34,201 nucleotides of DNA from positions 1-34,201 of the forward strand of contig NZ_JAQSEA010000164.1 in assembly GCF_029946185.1 (NCBI RefSeq), written 5' to 3'. A program made the translations under genes and the position numbers. Below are positions 15,001 through 20,389 of this stretch, one piece after another. Below the pieces are notes generated by a model. The model saw only the letters and a program-made list of their open reading frames with translations, had not been told where the DNA came from and searched no databases. The stretch comes from Prosthecobacter sp. (GTDB lineage: Bacteria > Verrucomicrobiota > Verrucomicrobiia > Verrucomicrobiales > Verrucomicrobiaceae). Within the stretch, counting starts at the first letter, position 1. Each line of letters opens with the position of its first letter.

Positions 15001-18000
15001 CGTCAACGGCGGTGCCCTGACCCTGAACACCTTCGGTGCTTCCGGCGACGGCGGCACGATCACCCTCAACGCCAGCGGCACAGCCACCGCTGCCGGGACC
15101 ACGCTGAACCTGCTGGCCCAGCCCGGCAGTTCGCTCAACGGACAATACACGATGGGCCGCATCATCGCGGTGGACAACACGATCATCGTGTCGACGCCGA
15201 ACCTGACTGACAGTGCCGTCGGCATTGGTGAGCTTGAGTCCTTCTCGACTGACACGACAGGGCTCTCACCAGCACGTCTGCGTGTGCAAACCGGCAACAC
15301 CCGTTCCGTGTTGAATGCAGGAACGCTCTACCTCACTGGTACGGGTGGCTCAATCCTCGACATCAACGCGGCGGCTGTGAACAACCAGATCACCTCTGGT
15401 GCCACGGGTTCCGGGCTGAACGTCACTGGCCTGAACGGAAGCCGCGACCTCATCAAGTGGGGCAACGGTTACCTCTGGGTCGGCGGCAATAACACCAGCT
15501 TCACCGGCAACGTCAGCATCGAACAGGGTGCGCTCGGCGTCACCAACGCCAATGCTCTTGTTAATGCTGCCAGCATCATCGCGCGGCGCTACGGTGTCCT
15601 CGACATTCTCACCACCGGCTTCACGAAGGCCGTGACCTACGAGGCCGGCTCCATCGAACGCTGGAGCGTGGACAATGCCCGCAGCGGCACGATCAACCTC
15701 GGAGCGGGCTCGCTCCAAGTGAACGCCGATCAGAACACCACGGTGGCCACAATTCAGATCAACGGTGGCGCCATCGAAGGATTCCTCCGCAGCGATGATG
15801 TCTCCAGTGGTAACACTGGCACGGTCTTCCGCACCTTGGGGGCCGGTGTGAGCATCAACCTGCTTGGCAACTCGTTCGTCGGCCAGAACGCCTTCACCGA
15901 TGGCCCGAACGGCACCGACAACGGACGCACGACCACCCTGACCACTGGTGTCGGCTCCGATATCAACAACAGCAGCGAGCTGACCGATACCGCCCGTGGC
16001 GCGATCCTTGAGATCAAGGGCAATATCAGTGGTGCAGGCAGTCTGACCAAGCAGAGCCTCGACACGGTGATCCTCTCGGGCACAAACACTTACAATGGTG
16101 GTACGAACATCGCCAACGGCACCCTCCGGCTGGCTTCGACCGCCGCCCTGCCCAACGGCACGAATGTCACTACTTCCAGCCGTGGTGTGCTTGATCTCGG
16201 TGGGTTCAATGCCTCCATTGGCAATCTGAACAGCTCCGTCATCACGGGTGATGTCTTCGGTAGTTCCGCCGGTTTCATCACCAACAGCGCGACGGTGATG
16301 AACACGCTCACCGTCACACCAACGACGGACAGTTCCTACAGCGGTGTCGTGCAGAACAACATCAACGTCGTCAAAGGTGGCAGCAAGAAGCTCGTGTTCA
16401 CCAACCTGAACACCTACACAGGAAGCACCACGGTGAACGGCGGAGTGATGGAGGTCAGTCATGTCACCGCTGGTGCCATCGACGGTATTTCCGGCACCTC
16501 CTCGCTGACGGTTGCGAGCGGAGCGACCTTCAATCTGCTGACCGGCACCACTGGCGGGGTGCTGACACTGGCACCTTATACCGGCACCATCCTCACTCTC
16601 GCAGGGGGCAGCCGTCTTGGTGTTGAAGTAGGAACCACTGGCAGCAGCATTCTCTTGAACACTGGTGCCAAGGCTCTGGTCACTGGCAATGTCACCGTGG
16701 ACGCATACTTCCTTAGCGGGCAGACTCCGGGAGCCACCTCCACGATCCTCGCTGCTGCTTCCGGTGGCCTGGTGAACACCAATGGCAGCTCCGGCACTTA
16801 TTCGGTGGGCAATCTCTACAACGTCACCGATTTCAAGGTCACCAGCATCACGGCCACTGACACGTTGGTGTATTTCAACACAGCATCGGCGACAGCGCTC
16901 ACGGCTGCTTACTGGAAGGGCGGCTACAGTGGTGCGGCCAATGTGTGGGCGGTTTCCAATGGTTCCACGGCCAGCAACTGGGCTACGGATCTGGCTGGCA
17001 CCGCTACGGGACTTGTGCCGAATGTCAGCACGGATGTTTTCCTCTCTGCCACCAGCAATACGAACCAGAACAACATGGTGCTGGGTGCGAACATGAGCAT
17101 CAAGAGCCTCACGGTGAATGCAGCAAGCGCTGGAGATGCGGTGGTGCTCAACAGTGACGGTGGTTACACACTTACCATTGCCAATGGAATCACCACGGAT
17201 GCACTTTCCAGTGCTGCGACCATCAACAGCAGCGTGGCCCTTAGCGCAGCAACCGCGACCATCACGGTTAACTCGGCCAACGCGCTTACGATCAATGGCG
17301 CTGTGAGTGGTACGGCGATCACCAAGGATGGCGCAGGCACTCTGGTTCTCGGCGGACTCAACAGCTACACCGGTTTGACTACTGTCAGCGCTGGTGTGCT
17401 GAGCATCGCCAACAGTCTGGCACTTGGCACGACGGGTGGAGCCACCACGGTCGCCAATGGGGCATCTCTGGAACTTCAGGGCGGCATCAACATCTTCGGT
17501 GAGGCGCTGACCCTCAATGGAAGCGGTGCCTCGAACAGTGGCGCACTCCGCAACCTTAGCGGTGACAACATCTACAGCGGCACGGTCGCCCTCGGCAGCG
17601 CTTCGACCCTCCAGTCGGACGCAGGAACCCTGAGCATCAATGGCGGCATCAGTGGTGCTTTCGCCCTGACTGTGGCAGGTGCCGGAAACACAGTGATCAA
17701 CGGGATTATTGGTACGGCTGCAGGCACTTTGATCAAGACCGACTCAGGCACCCTGACCCTCAACAATGCCAACACCTACACGGGAGCCACCACCATCAAC
17801 GGCGGCACGGTGATTGTCTCCAATGCCCTCGGTCTAGGAACCGTGGCGGGTGGTGTCACCGTCGCCAACGGTGCTACGCTCAACATCAATGGCGTGACCG
17901 TGGCAGAAACACCGGTGAATTTGAACGGCGACGGGGTAGGTGGAAATGGTGCCCTCACCGGCACAGGAGTTGCCACCGTGAGTGGCGCAGTCGCTATGGT

Positions 18001-19204
18001 AACCAGCAGTTCCGTTGGCGTCGCCAACGCCGCGGACGTTCTGACCATCAGTGGCGTGATTTCCGGCACTGGCATGAGCCTGACCAAGGTCGGTGCGGGC
18101 ACGGTGATCCTCTCTGCCGCCACGGTGAACACTTACAGCGGCGCAACGACGATTTCGGGAGGCACCTTGCAGCTCGGCAATGGCGGCACGACGGGCTCAC
18201 TCGCCACTACCAGCACGGTCAGTGTCGGCACGGGGGCGGTCTTTGCGATCAACCGCAGCAATGCCGTCGCGCAGGGGACTGATTTCAGCGCCAGCGCCAT
18301 CACGGGTGCGGGTGGATTCGCTCAGACCGGCACGGGTGTCACGACCTTGTCCACCGTTGGCAACAGCTACTCTGGTGCCACCGCCGTCAAAAATGGTGAG
18401 CTGCGTGTCACAGGCAGCCTGACTGGCACCGGATCGGTGATCGTGGGTGAAACCGGTGGTGTGCTGACCAACGCGGCAGTTCTTGCCGGTGCAGGCGACG
18501 GTGCCACCACTGGCATCATCGCGGGTGCGGTCACGGTGGGGGGCATTAACAGCGTCGGTATTCTGACCCCAGGTCTGACCTCCGCGAATGCAGACAAGGG
18601 CACACTGACGATCACTGCTGATAACACGGCGCTGACGGTGGCCACGGGTTCGCAGATTCAGCTGGGCATCACCACTCCGACCACTGCTGCTGTGACAGAC
18701 TACAGCACCACTTTCAACATTGGCGGCACCAGCTACGCCACCGCTCTGGAGTACTTTGACGCTCTGGGTGCAGGTGCTGATGTTTACACGAAGGGTGCTC
18801 CAGCAACCTCCACTAATGCTGACTTCATCAATCTCAGTGGCAACAGCAGCACTCTGAGTGTGGGGAATCGCTCTGGCGGCGCCTGGGGTCAGGGTTCCAT
18901 CGTGGTGAGCGCGGTCGGCACTGTTTCAGCGCAGCAAGGCCAGGTCTTCAATCTCATTGACTGGGCGGGTGCCGGCCTGAGCGGTGGCTTCAGTGTCGGG
19001 GCTTTCAACACTTATGATGCAAGCACCAGTGTGATTGCTGGTGACCTTGATCTTGCAGGGCTTGGAGCAGGGCTGGCCTGGGATGTCAGCGCCTTCACCA
19101 CCTATGGTGTTCTGGTTGTTGTCCCTGAGCCTTCCCGCATGCTGCTGCTGATGTTCGGATTGCTGGGTGTCTTCCTCCGCCGTCGCCGTCGCAGTTCCAT
19201 CTGA
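2..19204 (+). CDS. Giant autotransporter-type beta-strand-repeat protein with PEP-CTERM signal (5' partial)
   Basis: A surface or exported adhesin-like repeat protein. The frame is open to the left edge, so the true start and signal peptide lie outside; the GTG at 20 is only the first possible start inside the window. Residues below are counted from that GTG (6,394 aa). The protein is Gly/Thr/Asn/Ser/Ala-rich with at least 20 copies of the autotransporter-associated beta-strand repeat (PATR type: L-x-K-x-G-x-G-T-L...N-x-Y-T-G-x-T-x-I-x-x-G-x-L), for example near residues 390, 1075, 2229, 3127, 5465, 5782, 5919 and 6037. Five copies of a larger composite module interrupt them. No autotransporter beta-barrel is visible. 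The C-terminus carries VPEP (6368-6371), a short hydrophobic segment and five arginines. The last ~260 residues resemble the usual verrucomicrobial pre-PEP-CTERM region. The family implies beta-helix fibres exported to the envelope and processed by an exosortase; no exosortase is in this window. The substrate or partner is unknown. Confidence 0.93.
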   Translation, partial: ALTTGAVVVNPGAVLRVISSSNLASASSVTVNTDINGLGILSLAYAGPAGTITWNSTNPNYDGTLAIDVSGYDTAVSQAGTKLFLGSTLSGAYTAATLTAGTGNVYRLGTGGGILNINRAVLTGPGNSVIIGAVTGTPGAGIIGNGGTVVLNTANSYGGGTTINGNGVLQIGDAGALGTGAITFNGGTLQPNQRGLGTTGNVILRQPFTLANDINFSAGGVLTALAGSGNLDGAYAADGFIGAGPLGQTDLILTGAVDLSGATYRALSIAGTDRIVTLSGAISGASILVKTGVGILRLTNASNTSNGIAISQGTLALSSTGVIPGTILLNSGTLAGWDRNFTVANNMQLIQTSTIDVGASTTLTSTGTISGDFTYVGAQTGLTKTGLGTLVLSGSNTYLGTTTINAGILSISSDVNLGSTGGLNITPGGIAFNGGILRVTDDMTTNRVITMTAAGSISVKTGKTLVINGITANSTGLLTFNGGGTAILNGNQTGANLHDNTAISNGATLMTQATGGTPFGDVAVTINGGSLRVNTNGPGAAFVIPTLNFTGAAYLRLDAQMGNDIQITATTLARAGSGILTLVPGVDGNLGNTAGADGRVLGTTILGQSTTTVPGLAALNNLGTVSGLNAEVTAASILRLASSTDATASFVRYDPVMGFVTSMGANPLTNTFAGSTVSSVVDINTATVITGTAETFGVRTSASISGGTISILSRNINEMGGLLINGVGSAAPNISSNIFINPFGVTGGANAGEGIIYVSGGYIGGNAATISGNITAKNLTIGGAGDLILSGVNNILGNITVNEGILTIANVDSLPSLTGGLILNDIGNLDLNGMRVVTAGLSGTGGTVGNLSTTSNGVLIINSINNTTFTGNIVDALGSGTMTTRLVKNGSSTLTLGSITSTFTYAGQNSFTGGVRINQGQLTVQDPFGLGGADPLVAGGTNYSTPGTVTVNGGILALNSNGGGPNGTIIFGNPNTNGINVVAAGFATINVDRVSANTGNQIQIGDLDLSAATLTLTGGNSYSLRVAGTTTVGGSSSNINTATGTTHFLELAGAIVGAGNLNKYGGGATTYGTLRISGTTNTYTGGTNVLVGALQITGTTGTPLGGTGSDALINVNPGAALRIAGNGSLGGVALNGLMLNSNINSLPAIVLDSDYNPGTGLNAQIKLQGGFGAALQLAVPTFTTALNLSDIGNGRLFLGGYFNSTVVEYMAPTLGVGADNTYRLGGNNGGTLSLSGPDNVLTGTARLMIGSQLSNLQGSAITNGGGTVSIRNANDFTGGTTISKGSTLSLEVGALGRTPLGTGSVEVYGTIQVVAPVTGIAGASSFNNPTTGFNNNLIILRPGGQIRIFDQLGREPNGQGRWADATGQDLNGGTFRFDGVANGQSYELVGTLIVNKGSNITVVRPAGAGSTTLETAGLTRGANGTLGLSTSGVGTLGIPNYVATTGTTTASTTVTVASTAGMLVGQAISGAGIPASATITGITNATTITISATAAVGSGVITSGIAPTSFDRLIVTSGVTRAGTTANGTGVVNGGIAPVWIVDRTSSSYVGYNPTAATTGFQTLMVPGSATLGAGQLGYSSVSTGGTIGALGAGTTLDVRAAATLSANSTVYALRSGFNISATAAFNTITFDSGAGNLGGGLLLTGGIINPVQANSTTTGATTLPMTLAFGANEAVIYVAVATSVINAQITGSNGLTKFGPNQLTISSSNSGLTGTITLNEGSLLLQNPVSNSGVAIASTTNSQNIIINSGTLIIDSLLSNNAGRDSNLPSGTRLTGNLGSNVLVNGDASITSNNQGFMQRINNLTIADLGANSPIYLNFSQNGITVTGTTTLGANSNFIGSSFGAANQSILEGLVVGGANGKLVKYGNGGLFLANGANTFGTDGQIGLEIWASTQNTATSIVGSTSLTAGTATTGVFGAGDINILAGAQLRLADIGNIAFQKVTAVSDDWAFGGIAFGNNNNGTALTQANILSALTTGPAADGKVQFSTTGSSLGVISLDNGVQYGALDIGAMETALNLGGAVEHLWLGTSTSGAINQYYFAATLGASTDGVYRFGGGGNQGTMQIGVNAFENVLTGANSVQIGAMVAGNAYANVAVINGNTNITLSTRNNYTGNTFANRSSTLNIANNFALGSGKLVINDATDGGFNLGQGQMGAVSGAGFSILNNVDLVADFRSAGTNFVLRGNVNLTPAGVGGTRTIETTSELSILGVISGVDGNLIKTGASNLVLNGMNTYTGTTTLTGTFVNGNQAQAGILYVGTDVLPNVAGALGNTDSPLFITNVAAGTTAATTFAALGLSGQITFGRDIIISNPNAASNMSIFSNSLYGSKITGGIGIVSGSADRTLTLFAITSGRLELLGPISSNGNLHSILIGSTATTGQLGNGVVFIGAGPNGYSQNTYTGNTTLNNARVVVGANSYYSGAANALTLISGPFGTGSLTFGAGNTNGGTFIGSNGADRIIANALGALSTAATLPVTFEGRGNLTFINTAAAWNLNSDASLRSRNFVVNTTQGVIQFDAGFSASGAGGANLVKQGSGILVINGNNAAYNKTVADANYGTSWFIDAGMLRVTADINLGDTTPIAVGTTAHTVAGLATDVRLRGGVLSVGGSFTTAHQLILTAASAIGVSEGFTFAVPLPITGAFGLTKLGSGTLVLNSTVNANNSLTIGGVTAIGGIGSGGTVMTQMTSGTPFGTGGITLTDGTLQLQGTVGTAPVGVTASAQTAVSYILTVSNATGIVAGMTIADSTNPGNIAAGTLVTAVNGNVLTLSAPTAGIVAASNALTFGVVNQALTVASVTYNAGRVQLTKGTGVTSTLTATALTRGTNGMMTIISSNLSTDLGVNEFFKVTNSAPANTASGGGFILATPSIVGRSSTGVDTNSLNFLRYDATNGFLLHNATTVGVLSVSAATSLADISGSAQAVANSIIDVLALRTDSDITAAGGTSLLRLANGGLIMNGTTAATISSNLRFGIGGSAQEALVWVSGGQTGASTLSGNFEATDFTKGGAGTLLLSGTSNVMAPLTTGLRNLTIQEGTLQFGSASAVASGGLINLVVNSRANGLDLNGQNITIGGLSGVGRVTNMGASATLTVNTGIGQSTTYLGTIDGNVSLTKTGNGTLTLNQSTIADGAPLANTYTGGTIINAGRVTSANAVAPVSTGTLAVRNTLALGTGPITLKGGILDLSALATNGYAAGEVTDNIATIQFGGGNGYNVTVDALSNFGFSNTTSTLASTGTASVAWNLINNVTLDASVLTWVGNTTNVQINGTLYVNDLNGVGYTTLNTAANGVISGKIDANGKTIVKIGGQTLFLTNGDSGAGANAVGAWKLMAGTTEVRLSNGASNPLGSSAPITLNGATLVISHEGDNTANMQVLSTFANNNLIIGSTATLGGGSYIGSGGTALNLTRAASASNKTVQFGSLTFGGPLGSPLLTLNNLADNQQLSSSFTGLSMIKDAQITNNSRTGGNGNVTINGPISGNGTLLKGGGGGLYINSDNSATFKGGYVSNGGITFFGTFEGNVTTLSDTTGIAGLVANSNLGTGNTLIQPGSAIQYNSTSNIAVGAGSIDLRSNVMGNYGILRMAADAPLSDFKLLIGSLGGPQNTSYFGLAGGNGLNGGGKNGGSAIIALNTVYTQTINLAMIGDGTAFLGSSQNGVGQNGSYNAATLGAGAGNTYRLGVGGSILYVSSDLANSNVLTGAGAALIVGLPHSAVNVDNITAGNGRGIAVLMTANNYTGSTLVNRASTLEFRGSLTTSSFDTWGTLTAGGLGGTFLDAAGTAMLAQVTLRNTSEVRFDYSTGLLATTKLEGYGGQGRWLDNEAIALNNSTIRLIGNRNIEVTENVGDVTVGKFGQLAVQRDLIDRTVSLIVGGGAGVDITRLTQTNNGLAISGNAASLQINPVTGGVLGSDERVKLFSGIGANGLVALGGITNGMVAPWIVNATDGQFLTYTADNGFVNAGFDAIRTGLIANGTVVPTERTLSNVASSITGGGGLVLDTYALRLDTTLSIANNTTAAATDRIRVQSGGIIALNAISFVPGIDVGPVAKELNIYNNGTFIIGAAATSVISTTLPGTTSLTTGQITNATNIVKQGAGTLIIDSPQANFNGNWIVNQGSIAFRSTIVQANLGGTASLAQMNAGTNGLVVINSFGGNLQLRSDTTSTVYNLGLVIGEGNPYAVLNGDRGPANTGSPLNILTGGIRFGGSPGEQGQTLLVNNAANNLSVQVNGPLALSAATMEGAPAYNFIRTDPNLIINGLVTGGATLVHAGGGTLELGNGNTGFANGINTFSGGLQNVQGSITVRGTTTGTPASFATLFSGINNGGIGAGDVTLYSGVLNLRIDGANTTTRERYVIGTNATGNNLIINGSSTIDVNKNIASAATNKLLAFKNLTIGSSTLSVTGGNTYGLEINGVTNLTGTPLLNVSTALLLLNGVINDGAGSTRGSIGQAIIKGGGDSLWLNSAASTFGGLYAGSTSANGLGLVINGGLLRFGDVNSENTTAMNLDAMLRGSTIRINPTGGIFLTNPANINFGTGQVELLSSGSQMSLFRMSNAAFNQAYVQNALSSNSNGVLALQVSNANPLNLALIGNGRSFLGATANSDYTAETLGVGADNLYRIGGGGSRVNFNSTAAGNMGVFVEGATAGTRVLFGSQAGNGNSGETDTFDLHTYTGGTIISRSSSLLTRTATSGANGPLGNGGAVDIFGQLRLYSGATMLNFAGTANQYVVNFHPGSVLWLDNESSTQNRWFDTTAINLDGARLYLRSVNVAAQTSTEVVGDITFSRGASIQVQKGVAAGDMQLTTSNLTRSSVGSTLSLISTTGNLGVAGNNDSERVVVTGTSTGAIVGGIKPAYYVNTTDNTFVNYGANGFVNGTYSNTFNAGTFTAATTGTSVVDITTAAMVLTQDQTVYALRTNQNISSGVGQYNTLTFADGPTDAERGGIITTGTPTIATNLKFGNNGDKEGIIYNTGTTTLTGDIYAGSMTKFGAGALIIGKDQTAAANGAGFSGNWTVNGGALTLNTFGASGDGGTITLNASGTATAAGTTLNLLAQPGSSLNGQYTMGRIIAVDNTIIVSTPNLTDSAVGIGELESFSTDTTGLSPARLRVQTGNTRSVLNAGTLYLTGTGGSILDINAAAVNNQITSGATGSGLNVTGLNGSRDLIKWGNGYLWVGGNNTSFTGNVSIEQGALGVTNANALVNAASIIARRYGVLDILTTGFTKAVTYEAGSIERWSVDNARSGTINLGAGSLQVNADQNTTVATIQINGGAIEGFLRSDDVSSGNTGTVFRTLGAGVSINLLGNSFVGQNAFTDGPNGTDNGRTTTLTTGVGSDINNSSELTDTARGAILEIKGNISGAGSLTKQSLDTVILSGTNTYNGGTNIANGTLRLASTAALPNGTNVTTSSRGVLDLGGFNASIGNLNSSVITGDVFGSSAGFITNSATVMNTLTVTPTTDSSYSGVVQNNINVVKGGSKKLVFTNLNTYTGSTTVNGGVMEVSHVTAGAIDGISGTSSLTVASGATFNLLTGTTGGVLTLAPYTGTILTLAGGSRLGVEVGTTGSSILLNTGAKALVTGNVTVDAYFLSGQTPGATSTILAAASGGLVNTNGSSGTYSVGNLYNVTDFKVTSITATDTLVYFNTASATALTAAYWKGGYSGAANVWAVSNGSTASNWATDLAGTATGLVPNVSTDVFLSATSNTNQNNMVLGANMSIKSLTVNAASAGDAVVLNSDGGYTLTIANGITTDALSSAATINSSVALSAATATITVNSANALTINGAVSGTAITKDGAGTLVLGGLNSYTGLTTVSAGVLSIANSLALGTTGGATTVANGASLELQGGINIFGEALTLNGSGASNSGALRNLSGDNIYSGTVALGSASTLQSDAGTLSINGGISGAFALTVAGAGNTVINGIIGTAAGTLIKTDSGTLTLNNANTYTGATTINGGTVIVSNALGLGTVAGGVTVANGATLNINGVTVAETPVNLNGDGVGGNGALTGTGVATVSGAVAMVTSSSVGVANAADVLTISGVISGTGMSLTKVGAGTVILSAATVNTYSGATTISGGTLQLGNGGTTGSLATTSTVSVGTGAVFAINRSNAVAQGTDFSASAITGAGGFAQTGTGVTTLSTVGNSYSGATAVKNGELRVTGSLTGTGSVIVGETGGVLTNAAVLAGAGDGATTGIIAGAVTVGGINSVGILTPGLTSANADKGTLTITADNTALTVATGSQIQLGITTPTTAAVTDYSTTFNIGGTSYATALEYFDALGAGADVYTKGAPATSTNADFINLSGNSSTLSVGNRSGGAWGQGSIVVSAVGTVSAQQGQVFNLIDWAGAGLSGGFSVGAFNTYDASTSVIAGDLDLAGLGAGLAWDVSAFTTYGVLVVVPEPSRMLLLMFGLLGVFLRRRRRSSI
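251..14730 (+). repeat. Five-copy composite module inside the giant repeat protein
   Basis: Besides the short PATR repeats, the protein contains a longer ordered set of elements in five copies. Element 1 is F-L-G...A-x-T-L-G-x-G-x-x-N-x-Y-R-(L/F/I)-G-x-G-G followed by a V-L-T-G...I-G segment, with the YR at residues 100, 1216, 2048, 3664 and 4600. Element 2 is a W-I-V/F-L-R/Y-Y-V...G-F segment near residues 643, 1532, 2875, 3922 and 4833. Element 3 is an A-L-R/V-R-T...I-S segment near residues 688, 1604, 2922, 3984 and 4891. An N/G-Q-G-R-W-x-D element is clear in copies 2, 4 and 5 (near 1347, 3798 and 4727). Order is constant while spacing varies. Positions were found by eye and are approximate. 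Confidence 0.7.
16090..18420 (+). repeat. PATR-dense C-terminal repeat tract
   Basis: In this part of the giant gene the beta-strand repeats lose the long intervening modules and sit closer together. Y-(T/S/N)-G-x-T motifs followed by x-G-x-L occur near residues 5357, 5465, 5782, 5919, 6037 and 6116. These repeats are closest to the family consensus. This suggests a more regular beta-helical stalk near the C-terminal anchor. Confidence 0.65.
19121..19201 (+). other. PEP-CTERM sorting signal of the giant protein
   Basis: The last 27 residues begin VPEPS, continue with a hydrophobic run (MLLLMFGLLGVFL) and end in five arginines plus a short tail. This matches the three-part PEP-CTERM signal recognised by exosortases in Gram-negative bacteria. 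A cognate exosortase would have to be encoded elsewhere in the genome. Confidence 0.88.
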
Positions 19205-19216
19205 TTGAACTTTAGC

Positions 19217-19259
19217 AAAACGCCCGGTCACGCTTGCAACAAGCGGACCGGGCGTTTTT
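19217..19259. terminator. Bidirectional intrinsic terminator
   Basis: Left arm AAAACGCCCGGTC (19217-19229), a one-base bulge, inner arms CGCTT/AAGCG around a 5-base loop, then GACCGGGCG and five T. The A-run on the left and T-run on the right let it work in both directions. It lies between the convergent ends of the giant gene (19204) and the GAF gene (19274). Confidence 0.9.
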
Positions 19260-19273
19260 GTGGTCTGGTGAAA

Positions 19274-19711
19274 TCAGGCGGGGAGAAGTTTTGCGGCGAT
19301 ACTGCGGGCTGCGTGCATCAGGCGTTCTATTTCTTCTGCTGTAAAATCATAGGGCACCAGTTTGCCGATGCCGAGTGTGCCACAAAGGCGCACTCCATCC
19401 ATCACCGGCACGGCCAGTGTGCCCTGAACTTGGGTTTGTTTCGCGCCAGTTCTGGCCACGTTGGAGGTGTCAGTTTGGAGATTGCACATTTCCACGGGTT
19501 CCTGGCGTTCAGCGGCAACTCCTGCGATGCCTTTGCCCACGGGGATCGATTGAATGATCGGCATGAGGGCTTCTGGAATGCCCTTCTGCGCCACCAGTTT
19601 GAGGTGGCGGTCAGCCGGGTCATGCCGATGAAGCGTGCCTGTGGTGCAGCCGAATTCTGAGATGGTTTGAGTGAGAAATTCAGCCCAGCAGGGATCGGTG
19701 GAGGAAAACAT
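19274..19711 (-). CDS. Small GAF-domain protein
   Basis: A 145-residue protein made up almost entirely of one GAF fold. Near the N-terminus is a segment on how the ligand or input is described (T-G-T-L-H-R-H, residues ~23-29). It is followed by the typical G-I-P...I-P-V-G-K-G-I-A-G-V-A-A-E-R region (~44-68), and a strand pair V-Q-G-T-L-A-V-P-V...C-G-T-L-G-I-G-K (~94-117). The C-terminal helix ends the protein, with no fused kinase, cyclase or phosphodiesterase domain. Free-standing GAF proteins can act as small-molecule or redox sensors (some are fRMsr methionine sulfoxide reductases), but I cannot place the cysteines here well enough to claim that activity. It is likely cytosolic and is transcribed divergently from the secreted protein at 19797. 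The ATG has no clear ribosome-binding site. Confidence 0.85.
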   Translation of the reverse strand: MFSSTDPCWAEFLTQTISEFGCTTGTLHRHDPADRHLKLVAQKGIPEALMPIIQSIPVGKGIAGVAAERQEPVEMCNLQTDTSNVARTGAKQTQVQGTLAVPVMDGVRLCGTLGIGKLVPYDFTAEEIERLMHAARSIAAKLLPA

Positions 19712-19746
19712 GACGCAAGGAAGAGGGATGAAGTTGGGATTTGTCG

Positions 19747-19775
19747 TTGTCGAGGAGGAAGGGGGGCGTTATTCT
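19747..19775 (+). promoter_or_regulatory. Putative sigma70-type promoter for the secreted YD-like protein
   Basis: TTGTCG at 19747-19752 and TATTCT at 19770-19775 are separated by 17 bp and sit 21 bp before the ATG at 19797, giving a short leader of about 15 nt. The match is to the E. coli consensus; verrucomicrobial promoters are not well described. Confidence 0.4.
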
Positions 19776-19796
19776 GACGTTATCTTCGTTTCTGTC

Positions 19797-20366
19797 ATGA
19801 AATCCTGCTCTGCTTTTTTTGTCCTTCTTTGGGTGACCTCTGCTTTCGCGCAACCTGCCGCCCCAGCGGGGACGCCCATTGTGGCCAAGAGCACCTACCA
19901 CCCGGACAACTCGCATTCAGAGACCGTCGTGGACAAAACCACCAACGAACTCATCGAGTCCACCTACAACGCTGGTGGAGCACTCGTTGCCAAGAAGCAC
20001 TATCTGCTCAATGAGCGGGGGCTGCCCACTCAGGGCCACATCTACGACGGACGTGGCAACCTTGTCGCGCGCTCCCAGGTCTATTTTGATGCATACGGGC
20101 GCGCCACGGAGATGCGATCCTTCAATCTCAGCGGGCAGTGCTACCAGCAGGTGGTGTATGAATACGATGCGCAGGGAGCCGCAAAAAAGCCGAAAGTCGT
20201 CAATGTGGATCCTCGCGCTGCGCCCTCGATCAAGCCTGGGGTGATTGATTTTACCAACAGTGCGGCTCCTGGGCAGATGATACCCCAGCAGGCCGTCCCT
20301 GCACAGCAGCAGGCCCCGGTGGAACCGAAGAAGAAATCTTTCTTCAAACGTTTGTTTGGTAAATAG
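19797..20366 (+). CDS. Secreted hypothetical protein with YD-like repeats
   Basis: A 189-residue protein of unknown function. The ATG at 19797 is chosen over upstream in-frame starts because it directly precedes a signal peptide: M-K, a hydrophobic core, and a likely cleavage after AFA (about residue 19). The mature part contains segments like single RHS/YD-type repeats, such as I-Y-D-G-R-G-N-L-V-A-R (about 83-93) and Y-E-Y-D-A-Q-G (about 121-127). These are too few to make an RHS shell. The C-terminal third is Pro/Gln/Ala-rich and ends in a strongly basic tail (K-K-K-S-F-F-K-R-L-F-G-K). It is followed by rapA after 23 bp, so the two may be co-transcribed, though no functional link is evident. 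It is probably periplasmic or envelope-associated. Confidence 0.75.
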   Translation: MKSCSAFFVLLWVTSAFAQPAAPAGTPIVAKSTYHPDNSHSETVVDKTTNELIESTYNAGGALVAKKHYLLNERGLPTQGHIYDGRGNLVARSQVYFDAYGRATEMRSFNLSGQCYQQVVYEYDAQGAAKKPKVVNVDPRAAPSIKPGVIDFTNSAAPGQMIPQQAVPAQQQAPVEPKKKSFFKRLFGK

Positions 20367-20389
20367 GAACAGTTAAAGAATTGGTATTG

